Source of the DNA: an uncultured delta proteobacterium
Lineage (GTDB): Bacteria > Desulfobacterota > Syntrophia > Syntrophales > Smithellaceae
NCBI GenBank assembly: GCA_903907985.1
Contig: CAIVQG010000039.1
Coordinates: 1 to 64,000 of the forward strand
Reading direction: 5' to 3'
Length of the DNA stretch: 64,000 bases
Part shown: in pieces, positions 35,311-44,623 of the stretch
How positions within the stretch are numbered: the stretch's first letter is position 1
How the letters are laid out: every line of letters begins with the position of its first letter
The notes under the pieces: generated by a model
What the model saw: the letters and a program-made list of their open reading frames with translations, nothing else
The model's database searches: none
Told to the model about the DNA's origin: nothing
Translations under genes and position numbers: made by a program

Positions 35311-36192
35311 ATGAAAAATGTTATTTTGAATTTTAATAAAAAACCGTCAGATGTATTACCTTTACTGCAGGCATTTAAATCGAGGAACAGCAGGTTCAAC
35401 CCCGAAGAGACAATTCCGGAAATTCATGTAATAAGATCTGATTTTCGGATTAATCCTGCACATCTAAAATCATTCAATACCATCTGTGGCATCGATCCAA
35501 CTCCTCATTTGCATATCCTCTATCCCTTTACATTGGTCTATCCATATTTAATGCGAGTTTTATGCAGGGGGGAAATGCCTTTTTCTCAATTTAAAATATT
35601 AAACACCAGAAATCGTATCATCATGTTCCGCCCCATAACGCCTGACGAACAATTGCAAATTGATTGTTACAATTCCGTCGTAAGAATTATTCCCAAGGGA
35701 CTCGAATGCGATTTTAAGGCTGAGATATATACCGGTACAGAAAAAGTGTGGGAAAATACCGTTACATATTTTGTCCCGGGCAAATTTGGTGAGATCGAAC
35801 CGTCATACACTCAGCATAAACTTCCACCTCTCGAAAATCCGTCTATTGCCAAGGAATGGTTTCTGGAAGTAAAAAATCGTTTTAAATTTGGTAGAGTTTC
35901 CGGAGATACTAATGGCCTTCACTATTCATCTTTCTATGCACGAATGCTTGGCTTTAAAAGAGATCTCGCTCAACCTATTAGAGTAATAGCGTCGTGTATA
36001 TCAAACTTGCCCGATCAGGCCGCTGATAAACCTGCTGAACTGGATTTTTTACATAAAGGTCCTGTCTATTATGAAAACATGTTGACGCTAAAAAATCAGA
36101 AGACAGGTCACATAGATAGATTTGATCTTTATTGCTCTGGCAATGAGAAACCTTGCATCATCGGAAGATTAATTCAAATTAATAACCGATAG
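35311..36192 (+). CDS. MaoC-like hotdog-fold protein (putative acyl-CoA hydratase)
   Basis: 293 residues, enough for a double hotdog. The C-terminal half has the hydratase-2 motif in 'FKFGRVSGDTNGLHYSSFYARMLGF' (Asp and His of the active site), then 'PIRVIASC' where classical enzymes read 'iAhGM'. The N-terminal half is diverged. MaoC enzymes add water to 2-enoyl-CoA/ACP. It follows tetR by 20 bases with an AGGGGG ribosome site. The substitutions around the usual His-Gly leave some doubt about activity. Confidence 0.75.
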   Translation: MKNVILNFNKKPSDVLPLLQAFKSRNSRFNPEETIPEIHVIRSDFRINPAHLKSFNTICGIDPTPHLHILYPFTLVYPYLMRVLCRGEMPFSQFKILNTRNRIIMFRPITPDEQLQIDCYNSVVRIIPKGLECDFKAEIYTGTEKVWENTVTYFVPGKFGEIEPSYTQHKLPPLENPSIAKEWFLEVKNRFKFGRVSGDTNGLHYSSFYARMLGFKRDLAQPIRVIASCISNLPDQAADKPAELDFLHKGPVYYENMLTLKNQKTGHIDRFDLYCSGNEKPCIIGRLIQINNR

Positions 36193-36236
36193 AAATTTAT
36201 TTCATTTAATGAATATAGGCGAAAGGAGATAATCTG

Positions 36237-36758
36237 ATGAAATCCCTTAATGAGATCACAAAAGAAGAGTTGATTGATCTGGAAAACAGATGCTGGATGA
36301 CACATGACGGTATGTGGTTTTTCAGCTGTCTGAGCAATTTCGGGATTGAACAGGCCAACATACTTAACAAATCAGCGATTAAGGGATTGGCGCCTTTTGA
36401 AATTGAGCGAACAAAGAAAACCATAGGCTTCGAAAAAGAAAAGATGGAAAGCTTTCAGGAATTCAAAGATTACTTTACTATTGCCAAGACATTGTTTATC
36501 CCACCCTTCATGAATGCCACCATGAGTTTTCCCAAAGAAAACGTTATGCGTTGGGAATTTGCACCGGGACAGTGTTTCGCCTACAAAGGGATCAAACGAC
36601 TGGGCGTAATTGACCGGTATGAGTGCGGTGTTATCTATCGGATCGAATGTTGGCTGGACTGTCTCGGCATTAAATACCGGACAATACCCAAAGTCAATAA
36701 CTGCCTAATGCATACGACGGGAAAATGTTCGGGCGAAATAGAATTGGAATTATCCTAA
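36237..36758 (+). CDS. DUF6125-like protein
   Basis: 173 residues: 'ITKEELIDLENRCWMTHDGMWFFSCLSNFG' at the start and a later Cys-containing part ('APGQCFAYKGIKRLGV', 'DRYECGVIYRIECWLDCLGI', 'GKCSGEIEL') that resembles the L-2-amino-thiazoline-4-carboxylic acid hydrolase/DUF6125 group. Function unknown. It follows the MaoC-like gene in the TetR-controlled run, behind a GAAAGGAGATAAT ribosome site. Confidence 0.65.
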   Translation: MKSLNEITKEELIDLENRCWMTHDGMWFFSCLSNFGIEQANILNKSAIKGLAPFEIERTKKTIGFEKEKMESFQEFKDYFTIAKTLFIPPFMNATMSFPKENVMRWEFAPGQCFAYKGIKRLGVIDRYECGVIYRIECWLDCLGIKYRTIPKVNNCLMHTTGKCSGEIELELS

Positions 36759-36852
36759 AAGTTATATTGCGAGAAGTTATCCTGAAATCATGCCTTTTCT
36801 ATGCTTTTAAAAAAACCATTTTCCGAATTGGCACTAAAAGGAGATAATTATT

Positions 36853-37359
36853 ATGGTAGAGAATAACAAAGACGGCTTGGATGAGTCGCTGTCGAGTTAT
36901 AAACAAAACATTAATCCGGTAGTAAAGACTGGCCTCGTCTGGGAACGGGATCTTGTTTTTACCGGATCCACGCCGCAGGGCTACGAAATTGAATTCGATG
37001 CCAATGCCCAGTGGGGATGCAAACCGACGGAGTCCCTTCTCCTGAGTCTCGCCGGCTGCATGGGAATCGATATTATGACGATTCTGACAAAGATGCGGCT
37101 GAAAATTGCAAGCTTCCGGATAGAGACAAAGGGAGGGAGGAATGAACAGCCGCCGCAGTATTACAAAACGGTGGAAATGGTTATGCATATTGCGGGAAAA
37201 AATCTGGACCCGGTAAAAGTGGAGCGCGCCATTGCTCTATCCCGCAATAAGTATTGCTCGGTCTACAACTCCCTGCGCCCGGATCTGGAGCTGAATATCC
37301 GTTTTATACTGGAGGACAAAGATCTTCCGGGGGATGAAAAAACTGAGTCTAAAAGATAA
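36853..37359 (+). CDS. OsmC/Ohr-family protein
   Basis: 168 residues with the two OsmC cysteines: C69 in 'LSLAGCMGIDI' and C135 in 'SRNKYCSVYNSL'. OsmC/Ohr enzymes reduce organic hydroperoxides with these thiols, though many YhfA-like members lack proven activity. An AAAGGAG site precedes the ATG. It may be the last gene of the tetR-MaoC-DUF6125 unit (95-base gap). Confidence 0.88.
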   Translation: MVENNKDGLDESLSSYKQNINPVVKTGLVWERDLVFTGSTPQGYEIEFDANAQWGCKPTESLLLSLAGCMGIDIMTILTKMRLKIASFRIETKGGRNEQPPQYYKTVEMVMHIAGKNLDPVKVERAIALSRNKYCSVYNSLRPDLELNIRFILEDKDLPGDEKTESKR

Positions 37360-37397
37360 GGCATTGCAGCGTGCGCTGGCATATGGTGGCTACAGGC

Positions 37398-38462
37398 TCA
37401 TGCCCCCGCAATAGCCTTCATGACTTCCAGGAAACAGTCCATTTCCTGATCGGTTCCAATAGAAACCCGGATGAAGTTATCAATCTTCGGCTTATTGAAA
37501 TACCGGACAAGAATGCCTTTTTCTCTCAACTGTTGAAACAGTACACTTCCGGGATATTGCCCAGAGCTGACAAAGATGAAATTTGCCTGTGAAGGAATCA
37601 CCTTAAAGCCCATTTCCAAAAGTCTTGCGGATACCCGTTCACGGCTCCTGATAATTTTAGATCGCGTTTCCTGAAAATAAGCATCATCTTTAATTGCTTC
37701 TCGAGCTCCGGCCAGGGCCAGACGATCAACCGTATAAGAGTTAATCGAATCTTTAACCCGGATTAATCCTTCAATCAGATCCTCATTGCCCAAGGCATAT
37801 CCTACCCGCAATCCCGCGAGTGAATGCGACTTGGACAGAGTTTTAATAACCAGCAAATTGGGATAATCGGTAATCAGCTCTACCGCAGATTGGCCGCCAA
37901 AGTCCACGTACGCCTCATCAATGATAACGACACTGCTTTCGTTCCGCTTAAGGATTGCTGCTATCGTTTCTCGGGGAACACCTTTTCCACTGGGCGCATT
38001 GGGATTGGCAATAATAATTCCGCCATTGTTCTGATAGTATCCTTCCTCGGGAATATTAAATTCTTCATCCACAGGAATAAGCTGGTAGTTAGTATTAAAC
38101 AAAGCGGCGTAAACGGGATAAAAGCTGTATGTGATATCAGCAAAAAGCACCGGGCTGCCCGAAGGCTCAAAAAAAGCCGGAAAGGAAAAAGCCAGTAACT
38201 CATCGGAACCGTTGCCAATAAAAACATTGTTATTCCGTAGCTGGTAGTATCCGGCAATTGTTGCTCGGAGTTCCTCTCCCATGGGGTCCGGATAAAGTCG
38301 TAAAGATTCATCGGCCGCCTTTTTAATTGCCTCAATCACCCGGGCAGAAGGCGGATAAGGATTCTCATTTGTATTCAGTTTAATGAATTTTCGGTCCTTC
38401 GGTTGTTCCCCGGGCGTATAGGGTTTGATATTCTTTATCGTTTTACTCCAGTATCTGCTCAT
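37398..38462 (-). CDS. hisC: Histidinol-phosphate aminotransferase
   Basis: A PLP-dependent fold type I aminotransferase of 354 residues, the normal HisC length: 'IKPYTPGEQPKDRKFIKLNTNENPYPPS' start, 'IIIANPNAPSG', 'VVIIDEAYVDFGG', the PLP lysine in 'LLVIKTLSKSHSLAGLRVGY', and the ending arginine 'NFIRVSIGTDQEM'. It converts imidazole-acetol phosphate to histidinol phosphate. No other his genes are in the window, so it is either a separated his gene or a related aromatic aminotransferase. Confidence 0.88.
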   Translation of the reverse strand: MSRYWSKTIKNIKPYTPGEQPKDRKFIKLNTNENPYPPSARVIEAIKKAADESLRLYPDPMGEELRATIAGYYQLRNNNVFIGNGSDELLAFSFPAFFEPSGSPVLFADITYSFYPVYAALFNTNYQLIPVDEEFNIPEEGYYQNNGGIIIANPNAPSGKGVPRETIAAILKRNESSVVIIDEAYVDFGGQSAVELITDYPNLLVIKTLSKSHSLAGLRVGYALGNEDLIEGLIRVKDSINSYTVDRLALAGAREAIKDDAYFQETRSKIIRSRERVSARLLEMGFKVIPSQANFIFVSSGQYPGSVLFQQLREKGILVRYFNKPKIDNFIRVSIGTDQEMDCFLEVMKAIAGA

Positions 38463-38652
38463 GATAATGCACCTTGTCTCAGAAAATTACTAACATGTTG
38501 GGATATAGAATAGTTTATATTATCGGAAATTTCCATTCTTAAATTATGGCATCAAAATATTGGTTTTCGGCTGGCTATTTCCATTAAATAGAATTAATAG
38601 AACCATCAACAATTAGTTTTACAATAAATGCCGAAGGATTGAGAAATCACCC

Positions 38653-39603
38653 ATGATATACCTTGCACCAATCCAGGGAACAACCGACAGGATTTATCGC
38701 AACCTTTTCCCCGTTTATTTTAAGGGAGTTGACCTCGCTATTGCGCCTTTTATCTCCTCCGTAAAGAAAATGAAACCGGAAAATAACCTGCTGCGCGATT
38801 TGCAGCCCGATAAAAATACGGGCATTCCCACAATACCGCAGATAATGAGCTCCACCCCGGATGACTTCACCAAGCTCGCCAATACATTATACGACATTGG
38901 CTACGGCACGGTAAACTGGAATATCGGCTGTCCATTCCCGATGGTTGTGAAGAAGGGTCGAGGGGCGGGCATGCTTTGTTATCCGGATAGGGTTGAATCT
39001 TTTCTTATAAAGACCATACCGGCTCTGAAACCGAAATTATCAATCAAGCTCAGGATAGGTTTAACATATCCGGACGAGGTGTTGCAGCTCATCCCTGTTT
39101 TCAATCAATATCCGCTGAAGGAACTGATCATTCATCCGCGGACCGGTGAACAAATGTATGAAGGTCAAGTTGACCTCGATATGTTCGAACAGTGCATTAA
39201 GCTCTCGAACCACAGGGTCGTTTATAACGGGGACATCGATTCTGTTCAGAAACTGGAGATGCTGGTAAAAAGGTTCGGATCAATAGACCGGTGGATGATC
39301 GGCAGGGGCTTACTGGGAAACCCCTTTCTTGCGGAAAAAATTAAATTCAACACGGAAAAGCCTTATGATGAAAAAATTAAAATCATGAAGGCTTTCCATG
39401 ATCAATTATTTGCTGAATATTCGCAAATATTGTCTGGCCCTGCGCATATTACCAATAAAATGAAAGAAATCTGGACTTACATGGGAAACTTTTTTGCAAA
39501 CGGGGAAAAAATTCGCAAGAAAATTAACAAAACTCATCACCGTGATAATTATGTTGATATTGTAAATAAAGTTTTTAGTGAATCCCTAATTTCAGCAGCG
39601 TAG
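38653..39603 (+). CDS. tRNA-dihydrouridine synthase family protein
   Basis: A 316-residue FMN TIM barrel: 'IYLAPIQGTTDRIYRNLFP', the catalytic cysteine in 'NWNIGCPFPMVVKKGRGAGML', 'LSIKLRIGL', 'ELIIHPRTGEQMYEG' and 'MIGRGLLGNPFLAEKI'. Dus enzymes reduce uridines in the tRNA D-loop with NADPH. The subgroup (A, B or C) cannot be settled by eye. Confidence 0.9.
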   Translation: MIYLAPIQGTTDRIYRNLFPVYFKGVDLAIAPFISSVKKMKPENNLLRDLQPDKNTGIPTIPQIMSSTPDDFTKLANTLYDIGYGTVNWNIGCPFPMVVKKGRGAGMLCYPDRVESFLIKTIPALKPKLSIKLRIGLTYPDEVLQLIPVFNQYPLKELIIHPRTGEQMYEGQVDLDMFEQCIKLSNHRVVYNGDIDSVQKLEMLVKRFGSIDRWMIGRGLLGNPFLAEKIKFNTEKPYDEKIKIMKAFHDQLFAEYSQILSGPAHITNKMKEIWTYMGNFFANGEKIRKKINKTHHRDNYVDIVNKVFSESLISAA

Positions 39604-39771
39604 CGCATTGAAATTGGCTTGTTCGAATTATCCCACAAAAGCAACGGCATGAGACTCAAATTTCCGACATACTTTCAATAACCTGGTAACCTGAAGGTCA
39701 CACAAGATCAAAAGCTGGCGCACGTTCCCCTAATTGCTGGCCTCACTCATTGCGCAGGACAACAGATCGTC

Positions 39772-39814
39772 GACAAAGAGGAGACCTGGTAGCGGGCTGC
39801 ATCTCCTCTTTGTC
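39772..39814. terminator. Strong bidirectional hairpin between dus and an acyl-CoA ligase
   Basis: GACAAAGAGGAGA (39772-39784) pairs perfectly with 39802-39814 over a 17-base loop. The genes on either side converge here, so it can end transcripts from both strands. The gap 39604-39771 contains no gene; a segment near 39684 (AACCTGGTAACCTGAAGGTCA minus its last base) resembles the complement of sequence near 12210. Confidence 0.7.
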
Positions 39815-39823
39815 CCGGACATT

Positions 39824-41617
39824 CTAGTTGCGTGATTCCTCCCGATACAGCGCCTCTATTTCCGGCATATGTTTCTTGAGGATGACACCTCTTTTCATCT
39901 TCATTGTCTGTGTGAGCATACCGTTTTCCACCGAAAAGTCCTGGTCTATGAAAAGAAACTTTTTAGGAATTTCGTAGCCGCCGTATTTTCCAGCAAGTGA
40001 CCGGCTGATTTCCTGCGCAATCATTTTTTGAACATCCTTTCGCTGCAACAGCGTTGGCCTGTCAGAGGGCAAATTGTTCTTTTCAGCGTATTTTCCCAAG
40101 GCGCAGGAATCAGGCACAACAAGGCACACGGTGTATGGCTTGTTGTCTCCATAGATAAGGGCATTCTGCACAAGGGGAATAAATGTGATGTCCTCTTCCA
40201 TGGCGGCGGGAAATACAAACTTGGCATTTTCCAGTTTGAACTGCTCCTTAATCCGTCCCGTTATGTAAAGAAAACCGTCGTCGTCGAGACGGCCCCTGTC
40301 GCCTGTGCGGAGACCACCGTCTTTGGTCATGACTTCGCGTGTCTGCTCCACCTTGTTGTGATATCCCCGCATGACATTCGGCCCGTAAATTATGATTTCG
40401 CCGTCCTGGGCGCCTTCTTCGACGAAGGATTTGTCGATGACAACCCTGACACCTTTCAGGGGAAGCCCCACGCTTCCTTTACGGTTGGCGCTGGGGGCAT
40501 TGGCGGTGATGCCCGGAGAAAGTTCCGTCATGCCATAGGCTTCATAAAGAGGTATACCGATATCGTCAAAAAAATTGGATATGTCGGGGTTAATAGCCGC
40601 TGCTCCCGTGAGGGCCTGCTTGAGACGTCCTCCGAACCGATCCCTGATTTTCTTGAACACGATCTTGTCGGCCAGAAGGTAAGTAATTTCGTCTTTCATT
40701 CCTCCCTGTCCGCTACGGCGGGCCTTGGCGCTTTGCAGCCCCGAGAAAAATAGTTTTTTGGCCAGTCCCCCCTTTTCATTCATGGCCACGTGCAGGCTTT
40801 CATAAATCTTGTTGAAAACCCGGGGCACAGCCACAACAAAAGTCGGGCGAACCTGAGCCATGTCCTGAACTATGGTGGCTGTGCTTCCCATAATGCCAAC
40901 CGATCCTCCATTCATGGTGAAAAAGTAGAGTTCCATCACTTGACCGAAAGAATGGGCCCAGGGAAGAATGTTCAGGCAACGGTCTTTGCTGGAAAGGTGC
41001 TGATAGCGATCCTTTGCCGCCAAGATATTGCTGCAGAAATTCCTGTGAGAGATGAGAACACCCTTCGGCTCTCCGGTGGTTCCCGATGTATAGATCAGAC
41101 CGGCTATTTCATCGGGGTCGGGATGAATTGCTTCTACGGGATGCGAAGCTCCGATCTTTTCCAAATCCACCAGAGTGTCTTTTCCCTGCCCTTCAATGAC
41201 GATTATTTTTTTCAGGCTCGGGATTTCGGCCGTAAAATTATTAACTTTATTAAAGATGTCCTGTTTGGATACCAGGAGAACCTTGACCGAGGCGTCGGAG
41301 ACAATGTACTGGCACGTCTTGATCAGTTCCGATTCGTACATAGTCACATAACGGGCGCCAAGGCTATATGTGGCGAAGGCCGCAATGACCCATTCCAGTC
41401 TGTTGTTGGCGATTATTCCTACCGCATCGCCGCGACCAATACCCAGTTGGGCAAGCCCGCCACGGAGGTTACGGATACGTTTGTCCACATCTTTATAGGT
41501 GACCCAGTCATAGGTACCGGAAGCGTTGCGCGTTCCGATGTAAGGGTTGTCGGCATACCGCGATGCGGCTGTTTCCCAGAGAACAACTAGATTATCGATC
41601 TGCTGCTGTTGAACCAT
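39824..41617 (-). CDS. AMP-forming long-chain acyl-CoA synthetase (FadD15/AMP-ligase type)
   Basis: 597 residues. ATP/AMP motif 'AGLIYTSGTTGEPKGVLISH', 'EAYGMTELSPGITANAP', 'GLRTGDRGRLDDDGFLYITGRIKEQFKLENAKFV' with the hinge, and a C-terminal domain with the catalytic lysine in 'NGMLTQTMKMKRG'. This clade activates long-chain fatty acids to acyl-CoA with ATP and usually associates with the inner membrane. It is the last gene of the minus-strand run that includes the two NMO-like flavoproteins and a MerR regulator. Confidence 0.92.
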   Translation of the reverse strand: MVQQQQIDNLVVLWETAASRYADNPYIGTRNASGTYDWVTYKDVDKRIRNLRGGLAQLGIGRGDAVGIIANNRLEWVIAAFATYSLGARYVTMYESELIKTCQYIVSDASVKVLLVSKQDIFNKVNNFTAEIPSLKKIIVIEGQGKDTLVDLEKIGASHPVEAIHPDPDEIAGLIYTSGTTGEPKGVLISHRNFCSNILAAKDRYQHLSSKDRCLNILPWAHSFGQVMELYFFTMNGGSVGIMGSTATIVQDMAQVRPTFVVAVPRVFNKIYESLHVAMNEKGGLAKKLFFSGLQSAKARRSGQGGMKDEITYLLADKIVFKKIRDRFGGRLKQALTGAAAINPDISNFFDDIGIPLYEAYGMTELSPGITANAPSANRKGSVGLPLKGVRVVIDKSFVEEGAQDGEIIIYGPNVMRGYHNKVEQTREVMTKDGGLRTGDRGRLDDDGFLYITGRIKEQFKLENAKFVFPAAMEEDITFIPLVQNALIYGDNKPYTVCLVVPDSCALGKYAEKNNLPSDRPTLLQRKDVQKMIAQEISRSLAGKYGGYEIPKKFLFIDQDFSVENGMLTQTMKMKRGVILKKHMPEIEALYREESRN

Positions 41618-41750
41618 TCTGCTGTAACCTCCTCTATGATAATAACTGGTGAATGTTCACGTCGGTGTTCAGGAGACAAAGGTTTTCATACTTGCTTCCC
41701 ATCCGCAATGTCGAGCGAATACCCCTATCAGTAAAAGACCGTCTTCTTTT

Positions 41751-42788
41751 TTATGCCAGGGCGTTATTCAGTCTGGCCTGTACCTCCTTGGTTTCCTTGG
41801 CAATGCGTGCGAAGAGTTCTGCGACGGTGGGTTCGTCGTGAATCAACCCCTGGACCTGACCGACGGGAAGAACTCCCTTATTGTTGTCTCCATTTTCCGT
41901 GGCCGACTGAAACTTCTCGAAGGCAGCCGCCAGAAAGGCGAGCTGTCTGGCGTTCGACCACCCCGACAACAGAACCCCGATAAAAAGCTTGAAGAAAGGC
42001 ACTTTGAGCTGCCGGGCGATCTCTATGGAATTGAAAAACGCCGCGGGCAGATTCAGGCCTCTGTCAATGGCCTTCTGGGCGGCATCGGTCTTCATAACGC
42101 GACAAAAAATCCCGTCGACACGCTTTGAAAAGAGAGTGTCGTACACCTCCTTCTCGATGGACAGCTTCTTGTAATTAGCGTGCAGAGGACTCTCTTTAGT
42201 CGTCATGAGACGAGTCCCCATGGCGACACCTTCCGCCCCCAAGGCAAGCGCCGCTGCAACACCCCTTCCGTCGGCGAACCCCCCCGCGGCAATCACGGGA
42301 ATCTTCAGATTCTCCGCTAGGTGGGGAATCAACACGAGAGATGTGACATCTTCACCGTGGGCGGCCGCCTCGTTCCCCGTGGCAATGACCGCATCGCAAC
42401 CGTATTCCTCGGCCCTCCGGGCGTGACGAAGATTAACAACCGTCGCCACTACCTTTCCACCATACTTATGGGCTCCCTGCACCAGCCAGTCGCCCTTGCC
42501 GAGGGCAAAATTAATCACCGGCACCTTCTCCTCAAGGAGAACCTTGGCATTATCCGCAGCCCCGGGAAACATAAGCGATGCGTTCGCTCCAAAGGGCTTT
42601 TTCGTCAACGTTTTGATCTCCCTGATTGCCTCCCGTGTTTGATCACTGCTGAACGGACCCGTCGCCAGTATTCCCAGGCCACCGGCGTTCGATACCGCCG
42701 CGACCATCTTCGGAACACTGATCCAGCTCATACCGGAAAGAATAATGGGATACTCAATACCAAACATCTCTGTGATACGTGTCTTCAT
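41751..42788 (-). CDS. Nitronate monooxygenase/FabK-family flavoprotein (copy A)
   Basis: 345 residues forming an FMN TIM barrel: 'MFGIEYPIILSGMSWISVPKMVAAVSNAGGLG', 'PFGANASLMFPG', 'CDAVIATGNEAAAH', 'PVIAAGGFADGRGVAAALALGAEGVAMGTRLM'. Relatives include nitronate monooxygenase and the enoyl-ACP reductase FabK. In this acyl-CoA neighbourhood an enoyl-thioester or related flavin reaction is as likely as nitronate oxidation. It lies 38 bases after copy B. Confidence 0.88.
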   Translation of the reverse strand: MKTRITEMFGIEYPIILSGMSWISVPKMVAAVSNAGGLGILATGPFSSDQTREAIREIKTLTKKPFGANASLMFPGAADNAKVLLEEKVPVINFALGKGDWLVQGAHKYGGKVVATVVNLRHARRAEEYGCDAVIATGNEAAAHGEDVTSLVLIPHLAENLKIPVIAAGGFADGRGVAAALALGAEGVAMGTRLMTTKESPLHANYKKLSIEKEVYDTLFSKRVDGIFCRVMKTDAAQKAIDRGLNLPAAFFNSIEIARQLKVPFFKLFIGVLLSGWSNARQLAFLAAAFEKFQSATENGDNNKGVLPVGQVQGLIHDEPTVAELFARIAKETKEVQARLNNALA

Positions 42789-42826
42789 ATAGACTCCTTA
42801 CCTATTCTTTATTTCCTGAAACAGGA

Positions 42827-43816
42827 TTATCCGCAAGCCTGGAGGGCCTTTTGAAGCTGTTCACGGGCTTCTGCGGCCATCCGTTCGAGCAGTTCCTTGC
42901 AGGTCGGCACATCGTTGATAAGTCCGATGGACTGGCCCACCATGAGAGGTGCGTAATCGACCTTGCCCGTTTCCCATGCTTCCTTGACTTTCTGACCCGC
43001 CAGCAGAGGAATCAGCTCTTCAAAAGTGCCGCCCCGTTCTTCGATGGCAAGCACTTCCTCGAGAACCTTGGTCTTCAATCCCCGGCCCTGAAGACCGATG
43101 GATTTACCATACAAAACCGTTTCGTATTCCTGGCGCCGAACAAGCTCCTGTTTGATATTCTCGTGGACGTCGCACTCCTTGGTTGCCACGAAACGGCTGG
43201 CCATCATTACACCCGATGCTCCCAGGGCAAGGGCCGCCGCCAGCGTTCTTCCGTCGGCCACGCCCCCCACGGTCACAACGGGAATCTTCACGCTCGCCGC
43301 AATGCGGGGTGTCAGAACCATTGTTGTTACATCGTCGTTGAGAGGATGCCCTCCTTCCTCGATTCCCGCGGCGTAAATTCCGTCGTAACCCACCTTCTCC
43401 GCATGGACGGCATGGCGTACCGATCCCACCTTATGGAATATCTTCACGCCCGCTTTCTTGATCATCTCGATGTACTCCATCCCGGCGGCCTTGTCGGCAG
43501 GGGTACCGGAAAACTCGATGCCGTCCACCCTCTCCTCCGCGCAGACACGGATGTACATTTTGTGGTGATCGGCGGTAATCCGGACGGAAGGCAGCATCGT
43601 AATATTAACCATGAACGGATTGTCCGTCAGTTTTCGCGTCTCCCGGATGGCGGCACGGAAGGCGTCATCCGTTTCATAGTTACCCGCCGTCAGATTCCCC
43701 ATACCTCCGGCGTTGGAAATGGCGGCGCAGAACTGCGGCTTGCACAGCCACATCATCGCTCCGCAAATAATGGGATACTTCACACCGAACATCTCTGTAA
43801 TTGCTGTCTTGAACAT
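42827..43816 (-). CDS. Nitronate monooxygenase/FabK-family flavoprotein (copy B)
   Basis: 329 residues with the same fold as its neighbour: 'MFGVKYPIICGAMMWLCKPQFCAAISNAGGMG', 'AAGIEEGGHPLNDDVTT' (the glycine-rich turn with His), 'PVVTVGGVADGRTLAAALALGASGVMMASRFV'. It is clearly paralogous to copy A but diverged. It begins one base after the MerR gene stop, so regulator and enzymes are cotranscribed. Confidence 0.88.
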   Translation of the reverse strand: MFKTAITEMFGVKYPIICGAMMWLCKPQFCAAISNAGGMGNLTAGNYETDDAFRAAIRETRKLTDNPFMVNITMLPSVRITADHHKMYIRVCAEERVDGIEFSGTPADKAAGMEYIEMIKKAGVKIFHKVGSVRHAVHAEKVGYDGIYAAGIEEGGHPLNDDVTTMVLTPRIAASVKIPVVTVGGVADGRTLAAALALGASGVMMASRFVATKECDVHENIKQELVRRQEYETVLYGKSIGLQGRGLKTKVLEEVLAIEERGGTFEELIPLLAGQKVKEAWETGKVDYAPLMVGQSIGLINDVPTCKELLERMAAEAREQLQKALQACG

Positions 43817-43817
43817 C

Positions 43818-44561
43818 TTATTCCTCCTGTTGTTTATTGTCCTTGCGGCGGCTGGAATCCCCCGTCTTCTGCTTGTTAAGGCTTTTCTGAATATTATCCT
43901 GGACCTGCTGTTTGAAGAGTCTCCGCATGATGTATTCGCGCAGAAAATCGCCGGCCGTGGATAGTTCCACGGTAATCTGGACGTTTTCCTTGACGGTTTT
44001 ATCGGAAACGATTTTACGGCGGAGATCCATTTCCTTTTCCATGATGGTTTTGCCCAGATCGACGTAAAAGGCCAGTTCCTTAAGGCTCAGGCCGTAATCG
44101 ACAATCCTTTTAAGGACATCCCGGCCAAGGCGGATATCGTCTTCATTATAAAGTGATTTTCCTCCTTCAGAGGCAAAGGGAATCATAATGCCGACTTTTT
44201 CCGCCTGCTTCAGGTCCGCCTCGGTCAATCCCGTTTCGGCCAGGAGGATATTCCTGTCCACGAGATTCTTCTGGCCGCTGTTCACGGGGCTAAAGACGGC
44301 GTTTTCGAGAGTTTCAGCTTCCTGCAGGCTCAGCCCATCATCCATCCGGCGCAGGATATTCTTAATGAGATAAAGAGGAAAGTATCTTGTTTCCTGAAGA
44401 TACTGAATGACCTTGAGCCTCTCGATGCAGGCTTCGTCGTAATGGGACATCTTCTTGTTGATTTTTTCCGGCGACGGAAGAAGTTCCTCCCGCACATAGT
44501 AACGAATAGTGGATGCAGGGACGCCGCTCTGTTTCGATATGTGGCTGATTTTTAGTTTCAT
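43818..44561 (-). CDS. MerR-family regulator (first of two paralogues)
   Basis: 247 residues with an N-terminal winged helix-turn-helix ('LKISHISKQSGVPASTIRYYVREELLP') and a helical effector domain. There is no CxxC-type metal site, so it likely senses a small molecule or acyl-CoA. It shares most of its layout with the regulator at 48174 ('RRMDDGLSLQEAETLENAVF' versus 'RRMDEGLSLQEAESVEDVIF'). It leads the unit regulator-NMO-NMO and sits next to a palindrome in its promoter. Confidence 0.88.
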   Translation of the reverse strand: MKLKISHISKQSGVPASTIRYYVREELLPSPEKINKKMSHYDEACIERLKVIQYLQETRYFPLYLIKNILRRMDDGLSLQEAETLENAVFSPVNSGQKNLVDRNILLAETGLTEADLKQAEKVGIMIPFASEGGKSLYNEDDIRLGRDVLKRIVDYGLSLKELAFYVDLGKTIMEKEMDLRRKIVSDKTVKENVQITVELSTAGDFLREYIMRRLFKQQVQDNIQKSLNKQKTGDSSRRKDNKQQEE

Positions 44562-44578
44562 TCATGTCCTTGTTTAAA

Positions 44579-44623
44579 GATTAAAGTTATACTTTAATCT
44601 ATCATGAAAAAAAAAGATGTCAA
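44579..44623 (-). promoter_or_regulatory. MerR-gene promoter with a 9-base palindrome
   Basis: GATTAAAGT (44579-44587), 3 bases, ACTTTAATC (44591-44599): a perfect inverted repeat. On the minus strand TTGACA (44623-44618) stands 16 bases before TAGATT, which overlaps the palindrome. It is a likely autoregulatory site 18 bases ahead of the start codon. Confidence 0.65.

Noticed and set aside
40028-40753. Long plus-strand frame of 241 codons, and similar ones near 42779, 47475 and 51547
   Set aside because: Antisense to well-supported acyl-CoA genes; codon shadows in GC-rich sequence with no family motifs.
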